A stretch of DNA of 11,896 bases, taken from contig JABXGX010000119.1 of NCBI GenBank assembly GCA_016550405.1, forward strand, positions 1 to 11,896, in the 5' to 3' direction. Positions 1-6,885 of this stretch are shown piece after piece (within the stretch, counting starts at the first letter, position 1; the number at the start of each line of letters is the position of its first letter). A program made the translations under genes and the position numbers. The notes below the pieces were generated by a model. The model saw nothing but the letters and a program-made list of their open reading frames with translations, had not been told where the DNA came from and searched no databases. The DNA comes from an archaeon. GTDB lineage: Archaea; Asgardarchaeota; Hermodarchaeia; Hermodarchaeales; Hermodarchaeaceae.

Positions 1-2145
1 CGCAGATTGGAAGGATCGGACAATAATATCGTCACGGGTTTCGGTTGTGCCGGTTGTAGTCACATCATCAAACCATAATGAATTTGGATTGAATCGAGTG
101 AGATTCTCTAAGATTATTGGGGAGGGCCACAGAAGTCCTCCACGATTAGAGGGATATTCGTCACCGAAGACATCTTCAAAATAGTAGTCAAACCAGGCGC
201 GCCAGATGGTTGGCGCAACCCATTCTTTGAGCATGGTATAGTTCCAAGTACGCAGTTGATCGATTGCGGCAGAAAGGATTGGATCACTCGTAATGGACGC
301 AGCGGCGTTATCAAACGCATTGATAAGATAGGGAATAAAGGCTTCAGCAGCTGTATCAAGAACGTCATTTTGAATATGCTTCATGTCATCAACGGTAACA
401 TCAGTATCGTTTTCGAGCAGCTGAATAATACGTCGTGCCCGGTAGCCTGGAGCATATCCTTGATGAATGTAGTAGGGATATGCTGATGGACCCTGCATGG
501 CTGCTAGCTGATTGGCACTGACTACCCAACCCCGATCAGGATTCAGGGAGAGGGGAAGCTCATCAAAGTCGATATAATCAACCCATTCACCTTCTCCTGC
601 AGATCCATTATGGGGGAGTCCGCCATACCATTCAGCTCGAATGGGCCAATGTCCAGTGGGACGAATGGCTATATTGCCTTCGACATCCGCAAACACGATG
701 TTCTGTGAAATCGTCCACCAAAATTTCTGTCCTTCAATGAATTCGGTGTAATTTCGTGCCATAGTCATTTTGTCAAGTGCAATCATTTCGTAGCTTGGCT
801 CACCGCCTGTCCACCGTTGAGCGATAACATGGTCACTGTAACTTACTCCGACATCGGACATAATTGGTCCGTGGACGCTACGGCGGATAGTGTGATGGTA
901 GGGTGCTTCACCTTTTACGGGAATGATAGTGGTTTCTTCGTCAAAGGTATGCCATGCCCCATCGTACCAGTATTCATTTGGATTTGCGGGATTGATATTA
1001 TAATAGTACCAGTCGATAACATCAGCGGCGACATTAGTGAAGCCCCAGGCAACATATTCTGTATGCCCAGCAATGATGAGGGGAACCCCTGGGGGAACGA
1101 ATCCATAGATATTCCGTCCTGTATCAGCAGCGACAAGATGGGCTTGATACCAGATGGAGGGGACATCTCGGGAAAGATGCATGTCATTGCACAGAATGGG
1201 TTTCCCAGTGGCGGATTTGGTGCTATTGACTGCCCAGTTATTTGAACCAATGAAGTCACCCTGCCAACGGATAAGAATGTTATCGGGATCAGGAATCTTT
1301 TCCGTCCAGCTTAGGATATCTGAGATAGATTGTTGTAGCGACTCAGGAATGCTTGCGGAGTTGATATCGCAGGAAGGAGGAGGAATGTAACTCACCCCAT
1401 ATTCAGGGACGACCGGCGTTTGTAGGGGAGGATTCAATGGAAACAGTTCCCAGGCAGAATCATTTCCCAATTCTGCTATTGTGTTTGCAAACCGGAGATC
1501 CGAGTCAGTCCAAGATAAGCCATAGTCGAGGATACGGCCCACGGAGATGGAATCTAAAAGAGTCCAGGGCTTTGGACGATAATTCAAGAGCTTAAATTCC
1601 AGTGGGAGGCTCGGCCCAATATTCGTGATATAGAAGTTCACACCATCAGCAAAAGCTGAAAGGTTTTCTCGGAGCGTTACATTATATTCATCTTGCTGAG
1701 CGAAAACATGGTCAATGGTTTGTTGCGCTGCCTGCTCCATGCCAAGAGTTCGTAGAAACTGGTCTGCGGCGAGGTAACTGGGACCAAGGATTTCTGCGAG
1801 TTGACCTCGGGCTTGTCGGCGTGTAATATCCATTTGCCAAAGCCGATCTTGGGCTTGGACATATCCAAAGGCGAAGAATAAATCTCGTTCGTTGGCTGCA
1901 TAGATATGAGGAACCCCCCAATCATCTCGAACAACTGTTACTTGTGCAGAAAGTCCAGGCACATGAACAGCAGCATAAGGGGGATGCTCAGCATCTTGAT
2001 ACACTGTCCAAATACCTGTAAAAGGATCAATGAGACCACCGAGTGGGGGAATAATATCCAACGGAACAATGAGAATAACAGACATACTGACTACAAGTGC
2101 TATCGCGAGAGCAAGTTTTCCAATTCTTTTAGCAGGTAAGGCCAT
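1..2145 (-). CDS. Penicillin acylase family Ntn-hydrolase (C-terminus beyond window)
   Basis: Frame read by hand from the ATG at 2145-2143 to the window edge: 715 codons with no stop, so the 3' end lies outside. Penicillin acylases are made as one precursor that cuts itself before a Ser, which becomes the N-terminal nucleophile of the beta chain; they hydrolyse amide bonds of acyl-amino compounds, acyl-homoserine lactones or similar substrates. Seen here: basic start plus hydrophobic stretch (residues about 6-28, signal peptide or anchor, so probably outside the cytoplasm); RDDWGVPHIYA near 73-83; GYVQAQDRLWQMD near 94-106; self-cleavage site GSNNWAV with Ser301 at base 1245; SANQ with Asn545 at base 513, matching the conserved catalytic Asn; then PGYRARRI. 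Family members are usually about 750-850 residues, so perhaps 50-130 are missing. Substrate cannot be read from sequence. It diverges from the methyltransferase gene across a palindrome. Confidence 0.93.
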   Translation of the reverse strand, partial: MALPAKRIGKLALAIALVVSMSVILIVPLDIIPPLGGLIDPFTGIWTVYQDAEHPPYAAVHVPGLSAQVTVVRDDWGVPHIYAANERDLFFAFGYVQAQDRLWQMDITRRQARGQLAEILGPSYLAADQFLRTLGMEQAAQQTIDHVFAQQDEYNVTLRENLSAFADGVNFYITNIGPSLPLEFKLLNYRPKPWTLLDSISVGRILDYGLSWTDSDLRFANTIAELGNDSAWELFPLNPPLQTPVVPEYGVSYIPPPSCDINSASIPESLQQSISDILSWTEKIPDPDNILIRWQGDFIGSNNWAVNSTKSATGKPILCNDMHLSRDVPSIWYQAHLVAADTGRNIYGFVPPGVPLIIAGHTEYVAWGFTNVAADVIDWYYYNINPANPNEYWYDGAWHTFDEETTIIPVKGEAPYHHTIRRSVHGPIMSDVGVSYSDHVIAQRWTGGEPSYEMIALDKMTMARNYTEFIEGQKFWWTISQNIVFADVEGNIAIRPTGHWPIRAEWYGGLPHNGSAGEGEWVDYIDFDELPLSLNPDRGWVVSANQLAAMQGPSAYPYYIHQGYAPGYRARRIIQLLENDTDVTVDDMKHIQNDVLDTAAEAFIPYLINAFDNAAASITSDPILSAAIDQLRTWNYTMLKEWVAPTIWRAWFDYYFEDVFGDEYPSNRGGLLWPSPIILENLTRFNPNSLWFDDVTTTGTTETRDDIIVRSFQSA

Positions 2146-2198
2146 TCTAAACCCGTCCTGTTGAATTCCACTATTATGATGCATCTTCCTAAAAGAAG

Positions 2199-2218
2199 TT
2201 AAGTTGCATGCAACTCAA
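2199..2218. promoter_or_regulatory. Palindrome in divergent promoter, candidate operator
   Basis: AGTTGCATGCAACT at 2202-2215 is a perfect 14-bp palindrome. After one mismatched pair the symmetry continues with TT/AA, giving 20 bp with 9 of 10 pairs matched. It lies between the divergent penicillin acylase and methyltransferase genes, 54 bp before the former's start. Position and symmetry fit a dimeric repressor site; the regulator is unknown. It contains the TTG alternative start of the methyltransferase, which is one reason to prefer that gene's ATG at 2234. Confidence 0.5.
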
Positions 2219-2233
2219 TACATTTCGGGCACA

Positions 2234-2914
2234 ATGTGGCCACTTTTCCTCGCCTTCGGAATAATTGGCATCATTCTTGCAGTCTTAGGTTTCATTATTG
2301 CTACAGAAGGGCGGTACTTTGGTAAACGCTTAATCCGTTGGGGATATAACCGACGCTCTGTCACCTTTGAAGTTCGAGATGATTGGGAACTTTGGGAACA
2401 CCTGATTCAACGACTTCGGATTGAACCCAGCGAACGCCTTCTAGATTTAGGGACACAAACTGGTCATTTCCCCCGTCTTGTTGCCAGACAGCGTGGATTC
2501 CGTGGAGAAATAGTGGGTATAGATTGGTCAGAGGAAATGATTCAAGAGGCTCAACGTCAGGCACGTTTAGAAGGTTCACAGAATCGGATCCGTTTTCTTT
2601 GTCGTGATGTACAGCAGCCTTTGCCATTCCAAAAGAATACCTTCACTCTCGTAACGGTGGTCACGGGTTTATTGAATGGCGTGAAATCATCCGAGACATT
2701 ATTTGAGGAGATTCAGCGAGTCTTGAGGCCTTATGGACGGGTTGCCTTTCGGTTCACCCCCCAAGCGCTCGGTTATTCACCGATCAGGAAGGCGGAATGG
2801 TTAGTCACACGATTAGCGCCGTTCGGATTTCAGTATATAGAAACCCTTTCGTGGACTCCGACGCATGAGATTCTAATATTTCGATTATCCGAACCCGGCG
2901 AGATTGATACTTGA
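2234..2914 (+). CDS. Membrane-anchored class I SAM-dependent methyltransferase
   Basis: 226 residues from the ATG at 2234. A TTG at 2204 in the same frame would add ten residues but sits inside a palindrome; neither start has a good SD, so the start is uncertain. Residues about 3-24 form one strongly hydrophobic helix, followed by basic residues (GKRLIR), which predicts a membrane anchor with the enzyme in the cytoplasm. The rest is a Rossmann methyltransferase: motif I LLDLGTQTGHF (about 69-79), the acidic residue after strand 2 in IVGIDWS (D97), and RDVQQPLPF (about 124-132) before strand 4. The post-motif 'LRPYGRVAF' segment is typical of ubiquinone/menaquinone-type methyltransferases. The membrane anchor suggests a lipid, quinone or envelope substrate, but this is inference. 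It stops 3 bp before the stop of the convergent DUF6504-like gene. Confidence 0.85.
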   Translation: MWPLFLAFGIIGIILAVLGFIIATEGRYFGKRLIRWGYNRRSVTFEVRDDWELWEHLIQRLRIEPSERLLDLGTQTGHFPRLVARQRGFRGEIVGIDWSEEMIQEAQRQARLEGSQNRIRFLCRDVQQPLPFQKNTFTLVTVVTGLLNGVKSSETLFEEIQRVLRPYGRVAFRFTPQALGYSPIRKAEWLVTRLAPFGFQYIETLSWTPTHEILIFRLSEPGEIDT

Positions 2915-2917
2915 TAT

Positions 2918-3196
2918 TCATGTTGCTGGGGGTAGCTCGCGGGTCAACACCCAATATGGTTTACCTGGAACACGATGGCGGTATATTTCATACCATTTCC
3001 CATCTTCGACCTGAACGATAAAATAATCCCGATGTTTTCGTCGATACCAAGTGCTTCGAAGATCCAAACGACGATTGCTTGCTTCAATTTCAATGATTTT
3101 GTATTCTCGATTTCGCCAAATGAAACTCACTGGTCTTTCGAGATCAACAACCGTTACAGAGATACGCTCCCCAATGAATTTACCTTGATTAGACAT
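2918..3196 (-). CDS. Small DUF6504-like protein
   Basis: 92 residues from the ATG at 3196-3194. The frame stays open upstream to 3277, but that stretch would overlap the divergent PAC2 gene and does not look like the family. The pattern recalled for DUF6504 is present in order: an opening FIGERISV strand, RPVSFIWRNREYKI, a central W (STWYRRK), then RDYFIVQVEDGKWYEIYRHR and a closing W-V-L strand. This alternating hydrophobic/charged pattern with conserved Trp and Tyr suggests a small all-beta fold. No function is established for the family that I know of. No catalytic residues, Cys pairs or signal peptide are visible. The family name is recalled from pattern alone and could be wrong; that it is coding is well supported by its composition and close packing. 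Confidence 0.7.
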   Translation of the reverse strand: MSNQGKFIGERISVTVVDLERPVSFIWRNREYKIIEIEASNRRLDLRSTWYRRKHRDYFIVQVEDGKWYEIYRHRVPGKPYWVLTRELPPAT

Positions 3197-3259
3197 CGAA
3201 TATTCAAATTTACTTGAGCCCGTAACTTTTTTACATTCCTGTATGCCTGATGACTGCAT

Positions 3260-3264
3260 GGAGG
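3260..3264 (+). promoter_or_regulatory. Ribosome binding site choosing the PAC2 start
   Basis: GGAGG lies 11 bases before the ATG at 3276. It overlaps the ATG at 3258 and lies downstream of the ATG at 3243, so it can serve only the 3276 start. No SD precedes 3243, though leaderless initiation there is not excluded. Confidence 0.5.
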
Positions 3265-3275
3265 ACAAAGATGTC

Positions 3276-4040
3276 ATGGTAGTTCAGGAAACGCTCTTCG
3301 AAATTGTAGAGCTGGTTGAACAACCCAAAGGTAAGAAACATGCAATTATTGCGTTACCCGATGCAGGCTTAGTGGGAACGATTGCTGGAATGCACCTAGT
3401 CCAAGCACTCAATATGCAACTGGTCGGTTATATTGACACCGAAATTATGCCACCAGTGGCCGTGATTCACAATCGGAAGGCGAGACCTCCTATCCAGTTG
3501 TACGCAAACGACGATTTTCTACTGATTGTCTCAGAGATTCCCCTTCCTAATGAGGCCATGCGACCAGTTGCAACGGCCATCTTACAGTATCTGCAAGAAG
3601 TTGAGCCAAAATCCATAACGGCTTTGGGAGGAACACCTTTACCTCCTGCGCTTCGATCACAAATTGAGGTTCCAGAAGTATATGGGATCGCTACAACAGA
3701 GGCAGCATATGACCAAATTATGGATAAAAAAATCAAGTTCCTTGATGAAGGAATTGTTGCAGGAGCTTATGCAATTCTGCTTTTAGAGGCACAACGGCAA
3801 AAGATATCTGTTACTTATATCATGGCTCAAGCATTTCTGAATTTTCCTGATCCTGGAGCAGCCGCTGAAGCGATAAAGACTCTTTCTACCTTAACAGGTA
3901 TTTCAATTCCTACAAAGGCACTGATTGAAGGGGCAGAAGAGGTTCGCGTTCGAGTCCGAGACCTAATGAATCAAACGAGTACAACCATGCAAACCAGTGG
4001 TAAAGAGCAGGAGTTCCAAATTCCTGCCTTTTACTCTTGA
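3276..4040 (+). CDS. PAC2-family proteasome assembly chaperone/activator with HbYX tail
   Basis: 254 residues from ATG 3276 (GGAGG upstream); in-frame ATGs at 3258 and 3243 would add 6 or 11 residues. The fold is indicated by AIIALPDAGLVGTIAGMHLV (about 24-42), matching the PAC2 'G-x-G-LVG' opening, then MPPVAVIHNRKARPPIQLY and the central FLLIVSEIPLP strand; the following GGTPLPPALR and 'YGIATTE' blocks are also typical of archaeal members. The last three residues are Phe-Tyr-Ser, a hydrophobic-Tyr-any (HbYX) C-terminus. In archaea, PAC2 proteins PbaA and PbaB form oligomers, and PbaB uses an HbYX tail to dock on the 20S proteasome alpha ring. This protein is therefore a likely PbaB-type cytoplasmic proteasome partner. 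It is followed after 15 bp by an hsp20 gene with its own strong SD, so the two are probably co-transcribed. Confidence 0.88.
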   Translation: MVVQETLFEIVELVEQPKGKKHAIIALPDAGLVGTIAGMHLVQALNMQLVGYIDTEIMPPVAVIHNRKARPPIQLYANDDFLLIVSEIPLPNEAMRPVATAILQYLQEVEPKSITALGGTPLPPALRSQIEVPEVYGIATTEAAYDQIMDKKIKFLDEGIVAGAYAILLLEAQRQKISVTYIMAQAFLNFPDPGAAAEAIKTLSTLTGISIPTKALIEGAEEVRVRVRDLMNQTSTTMQTSGKEQEFQIPAFYS

Positions 4041-4055
4041 AAGGAGGTTCAAGAC

Positions 4056-4526
4056 ATGCCAGAAGTTAAACCACCAAAGAAACGGAAAGGTGAACTTGAA
4101 CGCATTGATGCATTGGTAAAAGATCTACAAACACGATTTGATGAAATCTTTGGTATTTCGATGGGATTACGTTCTAAGACTCGAAATCTGTGGGATGGCG
4201 ATGCCTGTTGTCTTGAAGCTCTCGGCGATGTTCAAGAAACTGAAAGTGAATACGTTGTGACACTAGATTTACCCATGGTAAACAAAGAGGACGTCCAAAT
4301 CACGACAACTGACCGAGAACTCACTGTCCAAGCGAAAATGCGTGAAGAGGTCCACTATGAGAGATGGGGAACGGTCCAACGGGAAATTCGATTTCAAAGT
4401 CTATCGAAGAAGGTCTCTATGCCTCGAGACGCAGATGCAGACAATATCAAAGCAGGATTTAAGGAAGGTCTTTTAGAAATTCATATTCCTAAACGAACGC
4501 AGAAAAAACAAGTACAAATCGACTAA
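4056..4526 (+). CDS. hsp20: Small heat-shock protein, Hsp20/alpha-crystallin family
   Basis: 156 residues; AAAGGAGG stands 8 bases before the ATG. N-terminal arm (1-52) is charged and helical, with PPKKRKGELERIDALVKDL and IFGISMGL. The alpha-crystallin domain runs about 54-146: DVQETESEYVVTLDLPMV, KEDVQITTTDRELTVQAK, and the hallmark GLLEIHIPK at 138-146. The C-terminal tail has VQI at 153-155, which fits the I/V-x-I/V motif that docks onto a neighbouring subunit during oligomer assembly. Small heat-shock proteins are ATP-independent holdases that keep unfolding proteins soluble. It follows the PAC2 gene by 15 bp, so this operon combines a holdase with a proteasome partner. The tail-to-tail neighbour on the minus strand ends 29 bp away; no clear hairpin terminator is visible between them. 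Confidence 0.95.
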   Translation: MPEVKPPKKRKGELERIDALVKDLQTRFDEIFGISMGLRSKTRNLWDGDACCLEALGDVQETESEYVVTLDLPMVNKEDVQITTTDRELTVQAKMREEVHYERWGTVQREIRFQSLSKKVSMPRDADADNIKAGFKEGLLEIHIPKRTQKKQVQID

Positions 4527-4555
4527 CCCAGCAACTGGCGTTTCAACGAGTTAAT

Positions 4556-6325
4556 TTACCCAACCACAACTTCAGTGACCGCTTTCTTTTTCGATTTCTC
4601 GTCTTCAATCGGGGGTGGTTGACAGCCCTCGAGCCACACGGACCCAACTAACGCCAATTCTGGCGGGTTAAGGTTAGCCTCTCTGTCAATGATAACATCA
4701 ATTACTGCTGGTAATTTTGATTTCACTGCACGCTCAAGAGCAGGACGAATGTCTTTCGCTTTCGTAACTCTTTCTCCAAAACAGCCCATGGCTTGAGCAA
4801 CCTTATCATATCGAACATCGGTGAAATCAACTTGGTAGAACCGGTTTTCAAACAGCAGATGCTGGACTCCTGCAATCATTCCGAATCGGCGATCATTAGC
4901 AATGATAGCAATAATCGGAGTGTTACAACGAACGGCGGTTTCTAGTTCCTGGATGTTGAACATGAAACTGCCATCCCCACTAATCAGGTACACCTGACGG
5001 TCTGGATGCGTGATTTTGGCTCCAATAGCATAAGGTAGCCCGGCTCCTAAGTGACCTGAATCACTCGCACATAGATAGGACCGGGGTTCGTAAATTCGAT
5101 TTAGATGTAATGTCCATAGATTGATATTCCCCCCATCAACGCAGACGATGGCGTTGCGATCGAAGAAATCGCGCACCTCTTTAACTAACCGTAGGGGATG
5201 TATCACTTCAGCATCTTGAGATGCGATATCAATTTGTGATTGATAGAAAGACTGGCGGGAGGTTTGACACTGCTCAAGAAGGGATGAAGGTTTTTTGGGT
5301 TGGCCTCGACGTTTGACTTCAGCGAGGAGAAATTGGAGAGTACTTTTAGCATCACCCACCAACGCCGCATCTACTTGACGATTAACTCCAATCATTTGAC
5401 CGGCAATATCAATTTGGATGAGCTTTTGGTTATCCAAAGCCTTCCAACCAGGAGGTTTGCCCCAGAAATCAAGGTCTCCAAGTCGACCTCCAACCAATAA
5501 TACGAGATCGGCACAGTTTTGCGCAAATGCGCCACATTGAAGTCCTGGCTCTATTGCGAGGGGATGGTCCTCTGGAATCGCACCTCTCGCTGCAGGGCTT
5601 ACTGTTACAGCGGCAGAAAGATGTTCAGCTAAACCGATGAGTTCTTCGGAGGCTTCAGCCCATAGCACACCAGAACCCGCATGGATTAGAGGGAATTCCG
5701 CTTCAAGAAGCATTTGGGCTACTTCTCCGATTAACGTTGGATAGGCAGTCGGCTTGGTTGTTGGTCGATATTTCTGCGGAGGAACAAGAGGTGGTGGGGC
5801 ATCTATTGTTCCGTACAGGATATTGGAAGGTATATCAAGATGCACAGGACCCGGGCGACCAGCTAAGGCTGTCCGGAATGCCTGTTGGACAAGCCCCGGA
5901 ATACGATCAATCGTCCATATGACGGCATTCCATTTTACAACGGACTTGAATAGATTGATTTGATCCAATCCTTGGGTCATTCCTGTGTCAGGATAGATAC
6001 GCCATGTTTGATTTTGCGCAGTAAGAATTACTATGGGCACACTGTCAGCATAGGCAGCATACACCCCGCCGACAAGATTCGCAGCCCCTGGACCCACGGT
6101 TCCCAAACAAATTCCTGGTTTCCCAGTGGTTCTAGCAAACGCATCGGCCATATGAGCCGCTGAAGCCTCATGTCGTGTTGTAATGAATTCAATGCCTAGC
6201 TGAGCCCCTTTTCGGGCTAAGACATCAAAGAAGGAATTCCATTGGTCACCGATGATTCCAAAGATGTATTGTACCTTTTCGTTTGCAAGACATTGGGCTA
6301 GAACTTCTCCACCTGAAATGGGCAT
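4556..6325 (-). CDS. Thiamine-diphosphate-dependent enzyme, acetolactate synthase / oxalyl-CoA decarboxylase superfamily
   Basis: 589 residues from ATG 6325, chosen because AAAGGAG lies 10 bases upstream; the frame extends to a TTG at 6349 that overlaps that SD. Three-domain ThDP enzyme: N-terminal PYR domain with the cofactor-activating Glu53 in TTRHEASAAHMADAFAR and the GTVGPGAANL loop; central domain with ARGAIPEDHPLA and VGGRLGDLDFWGKPPGW; C-terminal PP domain with GDG at 450-452 and N477-D478 (GDG-x(24)-N metal/diphosphate motif). The acetolactate synthase 'RFDD' motif of the central domain is replaced by G-x-R-L...G-x-P-P, which resembles oxalyl-CoA decarboxylase and 2-hydroxyacyl-CoA lyase, although the N-terminal domain is closer to acetolactate synthase. 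No regulatory small subunit gene is adjacent. A 2-keto-acid or 2-hydroxyacyl-CoA carbon-carbon lyase/ligase is likely; the substrate is unknown. It diverges from the DUF134 gene. Confidence 0.88.
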   Translation of the reverse strand: MPISGGEVLAQCLANEKVQYIFGIIGDQWNSFFDVLARKGAQLGIEFITTRHEASAAHMADAFARTTGKPGICLGTVGPGAANLVGGVYAAYADSVPIVILTAQNQTWRIYPDTGMTQGLDQINLFKSVVKWNAVIWTIDRIPGLVQQAFRTALAGRPGPVHLDIPSNILYGTIDAPPPLVPPQKYRPTTKPTAYPTLIGEVAQMLLEAEFPLIHAGSGVLWAEASEELIGLAEHLSAAVTVSPAARGAIPEDHPLAIEPGLQCGAFAQNCADLVLLVGGRLGDLDFWGKPPGWKALDNQKLIQIDIAGQMIGVNRQVDAALVGDAKSTLQFLLAEVKRRGQPKKPSSLLEQCQTSRQSFYQSQIDIASQDAEVIHPLRLVKEVRDFFDRNAIVCVDGGNINLWTLHLNRIYEPRSYLCASDSGHLGAGLPYAIGAKITHPDRQVYLISGDGSFMFNIQELETAVRCNTPIIAIIANDRRFGMIAGVQHLLFENRFYQVDFTDVRYDKVAQAMGCFGERVTKAKDIRPALERAVKSKLPAVIDVIIDREANLNPPELALVGSVWLEGCQPPPIEDEKSKKKAVTEVVVG

Positions 6326-6335
6326 AGTATCGCTT

Positions 6336-6342
6336 CTCCTTT
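6336..6342 (-). promoter_or_regulatory. Ribosome binding site of the ThDP enzyme
   Basis: On the minus strand AAAGGAG lies 10 bases before ATG 6325. It decides the start, because the longer TTG start at 6349 would place this site inside the coding region. Confidence 0.65.
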
Positions 6343-6366
6343 CTAACAAAAAATTGCCATGTATTT

Positions 6367-6423
6367 GGCGGTTTGTCTTCTTATGTGCTACTGGTTGTTA
6401 AACAGGCGGTACTTTTTTATGTG
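6367..6423. repeat. Two composite direct repeats upstream of the first DUF134 gene
   Basis: The unit GGCGGT followed by TTATGTG occurs twice: 6367-6372 with 6381-6387 (spacer 8) and 6405-6410 with 6417-6423 (spacer 6). The spacers are pyrimidine-rich. The units start 38 bp apart in the divergent region between the ThDP enzyme and the DUF134 gene, and the second overlaps the TATA-like element. This may be a regulator-binding array, but short AT-rich repeats also arise by chance. Confidence 0.3.
6412..6420 (+). promoter_or_regulatory. TATA-box-like element for the first DUF134 gene
   Basis: CTTTTTTAT is centred about 30 bases before the GTG at 6446, the position expected of an archaeal TATA box serving a nearly leaderless transcript. 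No SD precedes that GTG, which agrees with leaderless initiation. Confidence 0.4.
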
Positions 6424-6424
6424 G

Positions 6425-6444
6425 TTTTGAATATATATTCATAA
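6425..6444. promoter_or_regulatory. Palindrome at start of first DUF134 gene, candidate operator
   Basis: TGAATATATATTCA at 6428-6441 is a perfect 14-bp palindrome. After one mismatched pair it continues with TT/AA, so 9 of 10 pairs match over 20 bp. It ends one base before the GTG start and covers the predicted transcription start, where a bound dimer would block transcription. The centre is AT-only, which lowers its weight. Confidence 0.4.
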
Positions 6445-6445
6445 C

Positions 6446-6883
6446 GTGCCAAGACCTCATAAGCGCAGATTTGTCCGCGCAGAACCCAACGTTAGTTACT
6501 ACAAACCCCGAGGTATCCCCATCGGCACTATTGCAGAAGTTGTTCTTAGCGTCGACGAATTCGAAGCCATCCGGGTTTATGATTACCTTGGACTATCCCA
6601 AACGGAAACAGCTGAACAGTTGAAAGTCTCTCAAGCAACGATTCATCGAATCCTCAAATCAGCCCATGGAAAAGTGGCAGACGCCCTTGTTAACGGGAAA
6701 GCCCTTCGTATTGAGGGAGGTCCATTCGAGCTTCCAACAACGCGATGGTTTCGCTGCTTGACCTGCCAAAATCAATGGGATGAACCATTCGGAACAGGAA
6801 GACCCAGTATTTGCCCGAAATGTGAAAGTCACTATTTGCGTCGATTGGCACCATCAGAAGTTGATGAACAAGGAGTTGAATAA
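6446..6883 (+). CDS. DUF134 family HTH regulator with C-terminal zinc ribbon
   Basis: 145 residues from a GTG; no SD, probably leaderless. The family hallmarks are all present: N-terminal RPHKRRFV, YYKPRGIPIG (19-27), then VVLSVDEFEAIRVYDYLGLSQTETAEQLKVSQATIHRIL (33-70), a sigma-70 region-4-like helix-turn-helix, and KVADALVNGKALRIEGG. A zinc ribbon follows: C104, C107, C123, C126. DUF134 (COG1342) proteins are predicted DNA-binding proteins and are repeatedly found beside NifX-type metal-cluster carriers and ferredoxin-containing MinD ATPases, as here. The likely role is transcriptional control of this cluster, perhaps sensing metal or redox state through the ribbon (inference). A palindrome abuts its start. 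The stop codon is followed within a few bases by the NifX-like gene, so the two are translationally linked. Confidence 0.9.
   Translation: MPRPHKRRFVRAEPNVSYYKPRGIPIGTIAEVVLSVDEFEAIRVYDYLGLSQTETAEQLKVSQATIHRILKSAHGKVADALVNGKALRIEGGPFELPTTRWFRCLTCQNQWDEPFGTGRPSICPKCESHYLRRLAPSEVDEQGVE
6870..6875 (+). promoter_or_regulatory. Ribosome binding site of the first NifX-like gene
   Basis: AAGGAG lies inside the end of the DUF134 gene. It is 10 bases before an ACG codon at 6886 and 4 bases before an ATA at 6880 that overlaps the TAA stop. It supports translation starting here and not at the ATG 110 bases downstream. Confidence 0.6.
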
Positions 6884-6885
6884 AA

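Noticed and set aside
817..1245. 142-codon plus-strand open frame opposite the penicillin acylase gene
   Set aside because: The opposite strand encodes the conserved self-cleavage region (GSNNWAV) and neighbouring family blocks; the plus-strand translation has no recognisable pattern.
1677..1934. Two short minus-strand frames (1677-1934, 1712-1921) inside the penicillin acylase gene
   Set aside because: They are out of frame with a 715-codon uninterrupted family-matching frame on the same strand.
4527..4555. Hairpin terminator between hsp20 and the ThDP enzyme gene
   Set aside because: No stem of useful length or T-tract can be seen in the 29 bp between the convergent stops.
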